A DNA stretch of 64,000 nt from DATJKD01 sp963834855 (lineage in GTDB: Bacteria > Pseudomonadota > Gammaproteobacteria > Steroidobacterales > Steroidobacteraceae): the NCBI GenBank assembly GCA_963834855.1, contig CAWIDH010000035.1, forward strand, positions 124,001 through 188,000, written 5' to 3'. A program made the position numbers and the translations under genes. Shown piece by piece: positions 9,596 to 19,636 of this stretch. The notes under the pieces are model-generated. The model did not search any database, was not told the origin of the DNA, and worked only from the letters and a program-made list of their open reading frames with translations. Position 1 is the stretch's first letter. Each line of letters starts with the position of its first letter.

Positions 9596-11340
9596 GGCAA
9601 CGCCGTATCCTTCGGCGCGACGTTCCGGCTGCGGCGCTGGCCGGTCTTTCGTCCGGGTTGCATCCAGTCCTGCGGCGCGTCTACGCGGCGCGCGGAATCA
9701 GCGACAACGCGGAGCTCGACCTCGGCCTCGCGCACCTGCTGCCGGTCAGCACGCTGGGCGGCCTGCCGGCGGCCGTCGACCTGCTGCTCGGCTGCTACGC
9801 GCGGCGCGCGCGCGTCGTCGTCGTCGGGGACTTCGACGCCGACGGGGCGACCAGCACGGCGCTGGTCGTGCGCCAGCTGTGCCGGCTCGGGTTTCTCGAT
9901 CCGGGCTACATCGTTCCGGACCGATTCCGTTACGGATACGGACTCACGCCACAGATCGTGCGCGAAGCCGCGAAGCTCCAACCGAGCCTGCTGGTCACCG
10001 TCGACAACGGCATCTCATCGTTGGAGGGGGTGCGTGAGGCGGCCCGGCTCGGGATCGACGTACTGGTCACGGATCATCATCTGCCCGGAACCGCGCTGCC
10101 CGAGGCGGCCGCCATCGTCAATCCGAATCTCCGCAACGAGGCGTTCGCGTCGAAGTCCCTCGCCGGCGTGGGCGTGGCGTTCTACGTCATGGCCGCGCTC
10201 ACGCGCGCGATGATCGAGCGCGGCCTGGTGACCGATCCCGCCGCGGCCAATCCAGCCGAGCTCCTCGACCTGGTGGCGCTCGGCACTGTCGCCGACGTGG
10301 TGCCGCTCGACCGCAACAACCGCATCCTCGTGTCGCAGGGTCTTCGACGTGCGCGCGCGGGCCGCTGCGTGCCGGGCCTGCGCGCGCTGCTCGAATCGGC
10401 GGGACGCAGGCTCGACGCCGCCGTCGAGCAGGACCTGGCGTTCCAGGTGGGGCCGCGCCTCAATGCGGCGGGCCGGCTCGAGGACATGCGGCTGGGCATC
10501 GCCTGCCTGCTCACCGACGACGACGCGGAAGCGCGCCGGCACGCGGGCGAGCTTTCCAGGCTCAACACGGAGCGGCGCGAGCTCGAGGCGCGCATGCAGC
10601 GCGAGGCGCTTGGCCAGGTCGACCGGCTGCTCGAGCGGCTCGCGGGCGAGCTCCCGGCGGGTGTGGCGATCTACGATGCGGGCTGGCACCAGGGCGTCGT
10701 GGGGTTGGTGGCGTCGAAGGTCCGGGAGCGGGTCCACCGTCCGGTGATCGCCTTCGCACCGGGCGAGCCCGGCTGGATCAAGGGGTCGGCGCGCTCCGTG
10801 CCCGGCGTACACGTACGCGACGTGCTCGACGCCGTGGCGACGACTCATCCGGATCTGCTGGAGCGTTTCGGGGGCCACGCGATGGCGGCGGGCATGACCC
10901 TGCGCGAGGATCGCTTCGACGATTTTCGTCATGCGTTCGCAGCCGAGGTCGAGCGGCGGATCGACCCCGACGAGCTCCGAGGCGAGCTCCACACCGACGG
11001 CTCGCTGGCCGCGGGCGAGTTCTCGCTGGCGATGGGATTGGCGCTGCGCGAAGGCGGACCCTGGGGCGCAGGATTTCCGGAGCCGATCTTCGACGGCCGA
11101 TTCGGCGTGATCGAGAGCCGGATCGTTGCGGACCGACACCTGAAGCTGCGCCTGCGCGCCGCGAGCGGCGAGACCGTCGACGCGATCGCGTTTCGTTACC
11201 TCGATGACGGCGAGGCCGGGCCGCTCGCCGCGCAGGGCGAGATCGATCTCGTCTACCGGGTCGCCCTGGACGAATACGGCGGAGCGCAGCGGCTGCAGCT
11301 CGTCAGCGAATGGCTCGCGCCCGCCACTCCGCGGATATGA
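9592..11340 (+). CDS. recJ: Single-stranded-DNA-specific exonuclease RecJ
   Basis: RecJ degrades single-stranded DNA 5' to 3' in recombination and mismatch repair. The ATG at 9592 overlaps the previous stop and gives 582 residues, near the usual length. DHH-superfamily motifs in order: VVGDFDADGATST, TVDNGISS, VTDHHLPG, GTVADVVPLDRNNR, GPRLNAAGRL; the DHHA1 domain has DAGWHQGVVGLVASK and ERFGGHAMAAGMTL. prfB lies downstream after about 77 bases. Confidence 0.96.
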   Translation: MRQRRILRRDVPAAALAGLSSGLHPVLRRVYAARGISDNAELDLGLAHLLPVSTLGGLPAAVDLLLGCYARRARVVVVGDFDADGATSTALVVRQLCRLGFLDPGYIVPDRFRYGYGLTPQIVREAAKLQPSLLVTVDNGISSLEGVREAARLGIDVLVTDHHLPGTALPEAAAIVNPNLRNEAFASKSLAGVGVAFYVMAALTRAMIERGLVTDPAAANPAELLDLVALGTVADVVPLDRNNRILVSQGLRRARAGRCVPGLRALLESAGRRLDAAVEQDLAFQVGPRLNAAGRLEDMRLGIACLLTDDDAEARRHAGELSRLNTERRELEARMQREALGQVDRLLERLAGELPAGVAIYDAGWHQGVVGLVASKVRERVHRPVIAFAPGEPGWIKGSARSVPGVHVRDVLDAVATTHPDLLERFGGHAMAAGMTLREDRFDDFRHAFAAEVERRIDPDELRGELHTDGSLAAGEFSLAMGLALREGGPWGAGFPEPIFDGRFGVIESRIVADRHLKLRLRAASGETVDAIAFRYLDDGEAGPLAAQGEIDLVYRVALDEYGGAQRLQLVSEWLAPATPRI

Positions 11341-11417
11341 GCGCACCCTGAGGGAGCGCCGCGCGCCGCGTGCTAGCATTGCCGGCTTTCCGATCCGCCG
11401 GACAACGCTGCAGGCTC

Positions 11418-12513
11418 ATGGAAACCAACCCGATTCGCCGTTCGCTCGAGGACCTCGCGCAGCGCGCCAGCGCGCTCAGGGGGTACCTTTGACTACGAGG
11501 GGCGCAGCGAACGCCTCGCGGAGGTCCTGCGCGAGCTGGAGGACCCGACGATCTGGAGCAATCCCGAGCGTGCGCAGGAGCTCGGTCGCGAGCGCACGCG
11601 TCTCGAGGCCGTGGTCGGCACGCTCGACCGGCTTCGCGCGGGGCTGAACGAGGCGGGCGAGCTGCTCGAGCTCGCCGAGGCGGAAGGCGATGCCGACACC
11701 GCGCGATCGGTCGAGACGGACGTCGGTCGGATCGAAAGCGACATCAAGCGGCTCGAGTTCCAGCGCATGTTCCCGGGCGAGATGGACTCGCACAACGCCT
11801 TCCTCGATATCCAGGCCGGCGCGGGGGGCACAGAGGCGCAGGACTGGGCGCAGATGCTGATGCGGATGTACCTGCGCTGGGGCGACCAGCAGGGCTTCCG
11901 CACCGAGGTCATCGACCTGGGCCAGGGCGAGGTCGCCGGCATCAAGAGCGCCTCGATCCGCTTCGAAGGCGAATATGCCTACGGGTGGCTGCGCACCGAG
12001 ACCGGCGTGCACCGCCTGGTCCGCAAGTCGCCGTTCGACTCCAACGCCCGGCGCCACACGTCGTTCGCGTCGGTGTTCGTGTCGCCCGAGATCGACGAAG
12101 ACATAAACATCGAGATCAACCCGGCGGATCTCGAGATGGACGTCTACCGCTCGAGCGGCGCGGGCGGGCAGCACGTCAACAAGACCGAGTCGGCGGTGCG
12201 GCTGCGGCACCTGCCGAGCGGCATCGTGGTCGCATGCCAGAGCGAGCGCAGCCAGCACAAGAACCGCTCGACCGCGATGAAGATGCTGAAGGCGAAGCTC
12301 TACGAGCTCGAGGTCAACAAGCGCAACGCCGCGGCGAAGGTGCTCGAGGACGCGAAGTCGGACGTGAGCTGGGGCAACCAGATCCGCTCCTATGTGCTCG
12401 ACCAGTCCCGGATCAAGGACCTGCGCACCGGCGTCGAGATCGGCAATACGACGGCGGTCCTCGATGGGGACCTGGCGCCGTTTCTCGAGGCGAGCCTGAA
12501 GCAGGGATTGTGA
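11418..12513 (+). CDS. prfB: Peptide chain release factor 2, with programmed +1 frameshift
   Basis: RF2 ends translation at UAA and UGA. The coding sequence starts at ATG 11418, runs 24 codons to CTT (11487-11489), meets an in-frame TGA (11490-11492), and continues in the +1 frame from GAC at 11491. The product is 364 residues; E. coli RF2 is 365. Functional motifs are RKSPFDSNARRHTSF (SPF stop-codon recognition) and SSGAGGQHVNKTESAVRL (GGQ, peptidyl-tRNA hydrolysis). Low RF2 favours the shift, so the protein controls its own level. It is followed by lysS, as in many bacteria. Confidence 0.96.
11478..11493 (+). promoter_or_regulatory. prfB recoding site (RF2 +1 frameshift signal)
   Basis: AGGGGG (11478-11483), an internal Shine-Dalgarno-like run, precedes CTTTGAC (11487-11493) by three bases. 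This is the canonical RF2 arrangement: slippery CTT, in-frame TGA followed by C (a poor termination context) and the spacing known from E. coli. Reading skips the T at 11490. Confidence 0.93.
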
Positions 12514-12514
12514 T

Positions 12515-12605
12515 GAGGCTGGAGGCGACAGGCTGTAGGCTGGGGGCTGGAGGTCGGAAGGATGCGCGTTCTACCTCCAGCCTACAGCCTACAGTCTCCA
12601 GCCTC
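12515..12605. repeat. Intergenic imperfect inverted repeat between prfB and lysS
   Basis: Nearly the whole gap between prfB and lysS is one imperfect inverted repeat. The left arm (about 12515-12554) begins GAGGCTGGAG and contains GGCTGTAGGCTGG; the right arm (about 12573-12605) contains CCTACAGCCTACAG and ends TCTCCAGCCTC. Each arm is itself built from short copies of a GGCTGTAG/GGCTGGAG unit. It could form a long hairpin. I saw no second copy in this window. It may be a dispersed extragenic repeat of this genome. Confidence 0.7.
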
Positions 12606-12610
12606 GTCCC

Positions 12611-14107
<1,497 letters not shown>

Positions 14108-14995
14108 GTGACGCCGCGGCAGACCGCCGAACTGATTTTCCTCGGGGCGCTCTGGGGTGCATCGTTCCTGCTGCTGCGGATCGCCGTGCCCGAGTTCGGA
14201 CCGGTGGCGCTGATCGCGTTGCGCGTGGGGGTTGCGGCCGCATTTCTGGTGATCGTGATGGCCGGGCGCGGCGAGCTGCCGCGCCTGCTCGCGACGCGCC
14301 GCGGCTTGCAGCTCGCGATCGTCGGAGCCGTCAATACGGCAATCCCGTTCTGCCTGTTCGCGTACGCGACGCAGACGCTTACGGCGGGGCTCGCCTCGAT
14401 CGTCAATGCCACGGCGCCGATCTGGACCGCGGTCGTGGCATTCCTGTGGCTGCGCGAGCGACTCGAGCCAGGGCGGGTTGCGGGGCTGCTGCTCGGCGTG
14501 GCGGGTGTGGCTGTGCTGGTGAGCGGTCGCAGTTCGCTCGCCGCGACGGGCACCGGATACGCCATCGCCGCGGGACTGCTCGCGACGCTGTGCTACGGCG
14601 TCGGCGCGAACTACGCGCGACGGTATTTCAATGACGAGTCCGCACTCGTGCTCGCCGCGGGCAGCCAGATCGCATCGACCGTCCTGCTCCTGCCGTTCCT
14701 GCCCTGGCTGTGGCCGCCGCAGCCGCCCAGCGCGAGTGCCTGGCTCTACGCCGTCCTGCTCGGCGTCGGGCCGACGGCGCTTGCCTACATCCTCTATTTC
14801 CGCCTGATCGCAGCTGTCGGGCCATCCCGTGCCGTCACCGTGACCCTCCTGATCCCGTTGTTCGGCTGCATCTGGGGCTACGTCTTTCTCGGTGAGTCAG
14901 TCTCCGCGCGGGCGCTGGCCGGCGGCGCGATCGTCCTGCTCGGCACGGCGCTCTCGACCGGGGCGCTGGCCACGTGGCGATCCCGTCCCATCTAG
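14108..14995 (+). CDS. EamA/DMT-family transporter
   Basis: A 295-residue integral membrane protein with about ten hydrophobic helices in two EamA repeats. The first repeat starts ELIFLGALWGASFLLLRIAV and ends in AGVAVLVSG; the second carries GPTALAYILYFRLIAAVGPS and IPLFGCIWGYVFLGE. Drug/metabolite transporters of this kind export small molecules such as amino acids; the substrate cannot be told. The GTG start abuts the lysS stop. Its TAG stop and the stop of convergent ygfZ fall in one CTAG tetranucleotide. Confidence 0.87.
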   Translation: MTPRQTAELIFLGALWGASFLLLRIAVPEFGPVALIALRVGVAAAFLVIVMAGRGELPRLLATRRGLQLAIVGAVNTAIPFCLFAYATQTLTAGLASIVNATAPIWTAVVAFLWLRERLEPGRVAGLLLGVAGVAVLVSGRSSLAATGTGYAIAAGLLATLCYGVGANYARRYFNDESALVLAAGSQIASTVLLLPFLPWLWPPQPPSASAWLYAVLLGVGPTALAYILYFRLIAAVGPSRAVTVTLLIPLFGCIWGYVFLGESVSARALAGGAIVLLGTALSTGALATWRSRPI

Positions 14996-15849
14996 ACCGT
15001 GTACGGCAGCGGCAACGGCACCACGCTGCCGCCAGACGCGGAGCGCAGGGGCAGGTCGCGCGCGTCGAGTGTCACGACCGCGAGCAGTTCGATCCCCTTT
15101 TCGACCCGCGCGCTTACGAGCACCTCGCCGACTTTCGAGCCGTCGCGGTGCAGCGCCGTGAGCGGCGCTAACGGCGTGTCGGCTGCGGCCGAGTAACGGA
15201 ACGTGCGCCGCTTGATGCGACCCAGGTTCTGCGTGCGGGCGACGATCTCCTGGCCGGTGTAGCAGCCCTTGTCGAAGCTGATCGCAGCGAGGAGATCGAG
15301 GTTCAGCATCTGTGGCACGAAGTGCTCGGTGGTTGCGTGCGTGATGTCCGGCACACCGGCCGCGATGTCGGCGGCGGTCCAGCGTTCCACGATCCCGGGC
15401 TCGTCGCGCACGATGAGCCCGGGCCCGGCGATCACCTGTCGGCCATCCGGAAAATCGAACGAGAGCGGCACGGCCCGATCATCGCCGGGCGCGCGCTCCG
15501 GCTCCGCGCGTATCCCGTCTGAGGTCCACGCCACGGCCCAGTCGTGCGGGCGCGAGATCTCGACCTTCGCACGCAGCACGAACCGGCGCAGCCGCGTTAA
15601 GACCGGGTCGGCGAGCTCGGCGGGCAGCAACGCGTAGATCTCCGAACCAAGGCTGCGCAGGCGCAGCAGCGCAATCGCGCGACCCTGCGGTGTCGCGTAC
15701 GCGGCGAGTTGAGTGCGGCCATCGGCCAGCTGCTCAACGTCGTTGGAGAGCTGGCCCTGCAGGAATCCGATTGCATCGGGTCCGCCGAGGCGGACCACCG
15801 CGAGTTGAGGCAAGCGCACGAGTTCCGGGTTCATGTTCCGACGCATCAT
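14992..15849 (-). CDS. ygfZ: YgfZ-type tRNA-modifying, folate-binding protein
   Basis: YgfZ is a folate-binding protein related to GcvT that supports iron-sulfur enzymes such as MiaB. The signature KGCYTGQEIVARTQNLG (about residues 193-209), with its conserved Cys, is intact. The N-terminal part has GPDAIGFLQGQLSNDV, also typical. The product is up to 285 residues from ATG 15849; an ATG at 15834 is equally possible. It is divergent from the succinate dehydrogenase operon, which needs three iron-sulfur clusters. Confidence 0.9.
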   Translation of the reverse strand: MMRRNMNPELVRLPQLAVVRLGGPDAIGFLQGQLSNDVEQLADGRTQLAAYATPQGRAIALLRLRSLGSEIYALLPAELADPVLTRLRRFVLRAKVEISRPHDWAVAWTSDGIRAEPERAPGDDRAVPLSFDFPDGRQVIAGPGLIVRDEPGIVERWTAADIAAGVPDITHATTEHFVPQMLNLDLLAAISFDKGCYTGQEIVARTQNLGRIKRRTFRYSAAADTPLAPLTALHRDGSKVGEVLVSARVEKGIELLAVVTLDARDLPLRSASGGSVVPLPLPYTV

Positions 15850-16005
15850 CCATCGAATTCAGCGGCATGTGCCCGCAGGTATCGTTGCCGGTCGCCGACC
15901 GCGCGCTCGCTCGCGTGGCCACAGCGTCTCGACATCGCCATTTTTGCCTTGACTTTCAATATGGTGAAGCATGGCCCAATCTGGCAGACTTCACGCACGA
16001 CTGCC

Positions 16006-16179
16006 ATGCAACAACTGCCGCAGACTCCCGCCGACGAGCCGACCCCCGCCCCAGCCGTCCTGCCGCCCACGCCGGCCCGGCCTGAAGCGCCGAGGCCGCG
16101 CGAAATCGGCGGCCGGGCCGGGCCCGATCCCACTCGTTTCGGGGATTGGGAGAAAGACGGCCGTTGCATCGATTTCTGA
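16006..16179 (+). CDS. DUF1674 protein, SDHAF4-like succinate dehydrogenase assembly factor
   Basis: A 57-residue protein: a Pro/Ala-rich stretch, then the family C-terminus GPDPTRFGDWEKDGRCIDF. DUF1674 includes mitochondrial SDHAF4, which binds flavinylated SdhA and protects it during assembly. Placement 70 bases before sdhC supports the same role here. An in-frame ATG at 15961 would add 15 residues; no strong ribosome site marks either start. It is very short and easily missed by gene callers. Identification rests on the end motif and context. Confidence 0.8.
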   Translation: MQQLPQTPADEPTPAPAVLPPTPARPEAPRPREIGGRAGPDPTRFGDWEKDGRCIDF

Positions 16180-16249
16180 GGGTCGACGGGTCGCGCGCGC
16201 CGTTGCAGGCCGCCGCGCGGGTCGTCGGCCGCCACGGAGGTAGGAAGGA

Positions 16250-16645
16250 ATGGCCCAGCTCGAACGGCCCCTGTCACCGTTCATGCACTATCGCTGGCTG
16301 TACACGAACACGCTGTCGATACTGCACCGGATCACCGGCGTCCTGTTGAGCGCGGGCTTCCTGCTCCTCGTCTACTGGCTCGTCGCCGCCTCGCGTGGTC
16401 CCGAGGCATATGCGCGTGCCACCGCGTGCCTGGCGTCCGTTCCGATGCGGCTGGTGCTCGCCGGCGTCCTGTGGAGTTACTGCTATCACTTCCTGAACGG
16501 CATCCGGCACCTCGTCTGGGACACGGGCAGGGGGTTCGAGCTGCAGACGGCCCGCGCCAGCGGGTGGACCGTGGCCGTCGCCTCGGTGGTGCTGACGGCC
16601 CTGCTGTGGTTCGTGCTGCAGCACGCTCTCCGGGGTGCGCCATGA
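16250..16645 (+). CDS. sdhC: Succinate dehydrogenase cytochrome b556 subunit
   Basis: SdhC is one of two membrane anchors of complex II, binding heme b and ubiquinone. The 131-residue protein has RPLSPFMHYRW, then SILHRITGVLL at the start of the first helix and HFLNGIRHLVWDTGRG with the heme-ligand His. Three transmembrane helices are evident. A strong ribosome site (GGAGGTAGGAAGGA) precedes the ATG. The stop overlaps the sdhD ATG. Confidence 0.95.
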   Translation: MAQLERPLSPFMHYRWLYTNTLSILHRITGVLLSAGFLLLVYWLVAASRGPEAYARATACLASVPMRLVLAGVLWSYCYHFLNGIRHLVWDTGRGFELQTARASGWTVAVASVVLTALLWFVLQHALRGAP

Positions 16646-17028
16646 GCCTGCAGAGCCCGCTGGGCAAGGTGCTCGGCCTGGGCTCCGCGAAAGAAGGTGC
16701 AGCGCACTGGTATGCGCAGCGCCTGACCGCGGTTGCGCTGGCCGTGCTCGGCACGTGGTTCGTGATCGCGCTTGCGACCATGGACGGGTTCGAGCTGGCC
16801 CGCGTGCGCTCGTGGTTGAGCTCGCCGCTCGCCGTGGCGCTGCTGCTGCTCTTCGTCGTGACGCTCGCGTGGCACTCCATCCTGGGCCTGCAGGTCGTGA
16901 TCGAGGATTACATCGCCGACACGGGCGCGCGCGTCGCGGCGCTGGTCGCGATGAAGTTCGTGTTCGTGCTGGCGGGGGCGGTGGGCGTGATCGCGGTGCT
17001 GCGCCTCGCGGTCGGAGCGCCGGCATGA
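16642..17028 (+). CDS. sdhD: Succinate dehydrogenase hydrophobic membrane anchor
   Basis: The second membrane anchor of complex II, 128 residues with three transmembrane helices. The segment AWHSILGLQVVIEDYI holds the expected heme-ligand His and the Asp-Tyr pair near the quinone site. HWYAQRLTAVAL opens the first helix, as in the family. ATG overlaps the sdhC stop and the end overlaps the sdhA ATG, so the subunits are co-translated. Confidence 0.94.
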   Translation: MSLQSPLGKVLGLGSAKEGAAHWYAQRLTAVALAVLGTWFVIALATMDGFELARVRSWLSSPLAVALLLLFVVTLAWHSILGLQVVIEDYIADTGARVAALVAMKFVFVLAGAVGVIAVLRLAVGAPA

Positions 17029-18809
17029 GGGCCTACTCGTTCACCGACCACAGCTACGACGTGGTCGTGGTCGGCGCGGGCGGTGCGGGGCTGCGCGCCA
17101 CGTTCGGCCTCGCGCAGGCCGGGCTCACGACGGCCTGTATCACCAAGGTGTTCCCGACGCGCAGCCACACGGTCGCTGCGCAGGGCGGGATCAGCGCGGC
17201 GCTCGGCAACATGGGCGAGGACGACTGGCGCTTCCACTTCTACGACACGATCAAGGGCTCCGACTGGCTCGGCGACCAGGACGCGATCGAGTTCATGTGC
17301 AAGGAGGCGCCGGCGGCCGTCATCGAGCTCGAGCACTACGGCGTGCCCTTTTCGCGCACCGAGGACGGCCGGATCTACCAGCGGCCGTTCGGCGGGATGA
17401 CGACGCACTACGGCAAGGGTATCGCCCAGCGGACCTGCGCCGCCGCCGACCGGACCGGCCACGCGATGCTGCACACGCTCTACCAGCAGTCGCTCAAGCA
17501 CGAGGCGCGGTTCTTCGTCGAGTACTTCGCGATCGACCTCATCATGGAGAACGGCGAGTGCCGTGGCGTGATCGCGCTCGACATGACCGAGGGCACCCTG
17601 CACCGTTTCCGGGCTCATCGCACCATACTCGCGACCGGCGGCTACGGACGCGCGTACTTCACCTGCACTTCGGCGCACACCTGCACGGGGGACGGCGGCG
17701 GGATGGTGCTGCGCGCGGGGCTGCCGCTGCAGGACATGGAGTTCGTGCAGTTTCACCCGACCGGGATCTACGGCGCCGGCTGCCTGATCACCGAGGGAGT
17801 GCGCGGCGAGGGCGGCTACCTCACAAACTCGACGGGCGAGCGCTTCATGGAGCGCTACGCACCGAACGCCAAGGATCTCGCCTCGCGCGACGTGGTGAGC
17901 CGCGCCATGACGGTCGAGGTCCGCGAAGGGCGCGGCCTCGGCCCGCACAAGGACTACATACACCTGCACCTGGAGCACCTGGGTGCCGACGTGATCAGGG
18001 AACGGTTGCCGGGCATCGCCGAGACGGCGCGGATATTCGCCAACGTCGACGTGACGCGCGAGCCGATTCCCGTGCAGCCCACCGTGCACTACAACATGGG
18101 CGGCATTCCCTGCAACGTGCAGGGCGAGGTCGTCACGCTGCGCGACGGTGATCCCGAGGCCGTCGTGCCGGGTCTCATGGCGATCGGCGAGGCTGCGTGC
18201 GTGTCCGTCCATGGCGCGAATCGGCTGGGCTCGAACTCGTTGCTCGACCTGGTCGTGTTCGGCCGCGAGGCGGCGCGGCACTGCGCAGCCACGCTGCGGC
18301 CGGGCGCACCGCACCGGCCGCTGCCCGCGGACGCGGCTGAGCTGGCGGTGTCGCGGCTCGATCGATTTCGCAATGCAGCGGGCAAGCGGCCGACGGCGGA
18401 CATCCGCCTCGCCATGCAGCGCGTGATGCAGAACCACGCGGCGGTGTTCCGCACCGGCGAATCGCTCGCCGAGGGAGTCGAGAAGCTGGGCGAGGTGTAT
18501 GCGAGCGCAGCCGATGTGCGGGTGAGCGACCGCTCGCTCGTCTGGAACACGGATCTCATCGAGACGCTGGAGCTTGCGAACCTGCTCGACCAGGCCGTCG
18601 TCACGATGCGATCGGCGGCCAACCGCGAGGAGAGCCGCGGTGCGCACGCGCGCGAGGATTTCCCGCAGCGCGACGACGAGCGCTGGCTCAAGCACACGCT
18701 CGCCTGGGCCGACGACGCGGGCCGCGTCCGGATCGAATACCGCCCGGTGCACCTGGCGACGCTGACCGGGGAGGTGGCGCCCATACCTCCCCGGGCCCGC
18801 ACTTACTGA
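17025..18809 (+). CDS. sdhA: Succinate dehydrogenase flavoprotein subunit
   Basis: SdhA oxidises succinate to fumarate using covalent FAD. The 594-residue protein begins near the FAD-binding motif DVVVVGAGGAGLRATFGLA. The FAD-linked His lies in TRSHTVAAQGGISAALGN, the substrate region has FHPTGIYG and EGVRGEGGYL, and the active-site Arg region follows in the ASRDVVSRAM block; ANRLGSNSLLDLVVFG closes the FAD domain. It overlaps sdhD by four bases. Assembly should need the SdhE and probably the DUF1674 protein of the same operon. Confidence 0.98.
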   Translation: MRAYSFTDHSYDVVVVGAGGAGLRATFGLAQAGLTTACITKVFPTRSHTVAAQGGISAALGNMGEDDWRFHFYDTIKGSDWLGDQDAIEFMCKEAPAAVIELEHYGVPFSRTEDGRIYQRPFGGMTTHYGKGIAQRTCAAADRTGHAMLHTLYQQSLKHEARFFVEYFAIDLIMENGECRGVIALDMTEGTLHRFRAHRTILATGGYGRAYFTCTSAHTCTGDGGGMVLRAGLPLQDMEFVQFHPTGIYGAGCLITEGVRGEGGYLTNSTGERFMERYAPNAKDLASRDVVSRAMTVEVREGRGLGPHKDYIHLHLEHLGADVIRERLPGIAETARIFANVDVTREPIPVQPTVHYNMGGIPCNVQGEVVTLRDGDPEAVVPGLMAIGEAACVSVHGANRLGSNSLLDLVVFGREAARHCAATLRPGAPHRPLPADAAELAVSRLDRFRNAAGKRPTADIRLAMQRVMQNHAAVFRTGESLAEGVEKLGEVYASAADVRVSDRSLVWNTDLIETLELANLLDQAVVTMRSAANREESRGAHAREDFPQRDDERWLKHTLAWADDAGRVRIEYRPVHLATLTGEVAPIPPRARTY

Positions 18810-18851
18810 CGGCAGGGCATACTTGAGGCAACCAGGGTTCGAGCACGCACG

Positions 18852-19634
18852 ATGGCCCAGTTTCGACTCCCTCAGAATTCGAAGGTCCGCCCCGGAAGGG
18901 CCCATCCCGCTCCGGCGGGAGCGAGCCGGACCCGTACCTTCCGCATCTACCGCTTCGACCCCGAGACCGGCGACAACCCGCGCCTGGACACCTATGCGGT
19001 CGACATGGCGAGCTGCGGCCCGATGGTCCTCGACGCGCTGATCAAGATAAAGAACGAGATCGACCCGACACTGACCTTCCGCCGCTCCTGCCGCGAAGGC
19101 ATCTGCGGGTCCTGCGCGATGAATATCGACGGCGTCAACGATCTCGCATGCACCAGGGCGATCTCGGACATCCGTGGCGACGTGCGCGTCTATCCGCTGC
19201 CGCACATGCCCGTCATCAAGGACCTGGTCCCGGACCTGACCAACTTCTACGCGCAGTACGCATCCGTGAAGCCGTGGCTGCAGGCGCGCACCCCGGCGCC
19301 GCCGGACCACGAGCGCCTGCAGTCCAAGCACGACCAGGAGAAGATCGACCGGCCGTCGGCGTGCATCCTCTGCGCCTGCTGCTCGGCCTCCTGTCCCTCC
19401 TACTGGTGGAACAGCGACCGGTACCTCGGTCCCGCGGCGCTGCTCGCGGCGTATCGCTGGATCATCGACACGCGCGACGAGGCGACGGGAGAGCGGCTCG
19501 ACGACCTTCAGGATCCGTTCCGCCTGTACCGCTGCCACACGATCATGAACTGCGCCGAGGCCTGCCCGAAGGACCTGAACCCGGCCCGGGCGATCGCAGA
19601 GATCAAGAAACTGATCGCCGAGAGGCAGCTCTAG
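18852..19634 (+). CDS. sdhB: Succinate dehydrogenase iron-sulfur subunit
   Basis: SdhB carries electrons from FAD to quinone through three clusters. In its 260 residues the [2Fe-2S] ligands are in SCREGICGSCAMNIDG, the [4Fe-4S] ligands in CILCACCSASCPSYWW, and the last cluster in CHTIMNCAEACPKDLNPA. The protein is slightly longer than the 238 residues of E. coli, mainly because of a basic, Pro-containing start. A 42-base gap separates it from sdhA, the only sizeable gap in the operon. Confidence 0.97.
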   Translation: MAQFRLPQNSKVRPGRAHPAPAGASRTRTFRIYRFDPETGDNPRLDTYAVDMASCGPMVLDALIKIKNEIDPTLTFRRSCREGICGSCAMNIDGVNDLACTRAISDIRGDVRVYPLPHMPVIKDLVPDLTNFYAQYASVKPWLQARTPAPPDHERLQSKHDQEKIDRPSACILCACCSASCPSYWWNSDRYLGPAALLAAYRWIIDTRDEATGERLDDLQDPFRLYRCHTIMNCAEACPKDLNPARAIAEIKKLIAERQL

Positions 19635-19636
19635 CC

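Noticed and set aside
11418..11492. prfB as a pseudogene with an early stop
   Set aside because: The stop is the known RF2 recoding signal, with the internal Shine-Dalgarno-like run and CTT TGA C in correct spacing.
16908..19538. Minus-strand open frame of about 876 codons
   Set aside because: Fully opposite sdhD, sdhA and sdhB. Low-complexity translation and no motif; a shadow of biased codon use.
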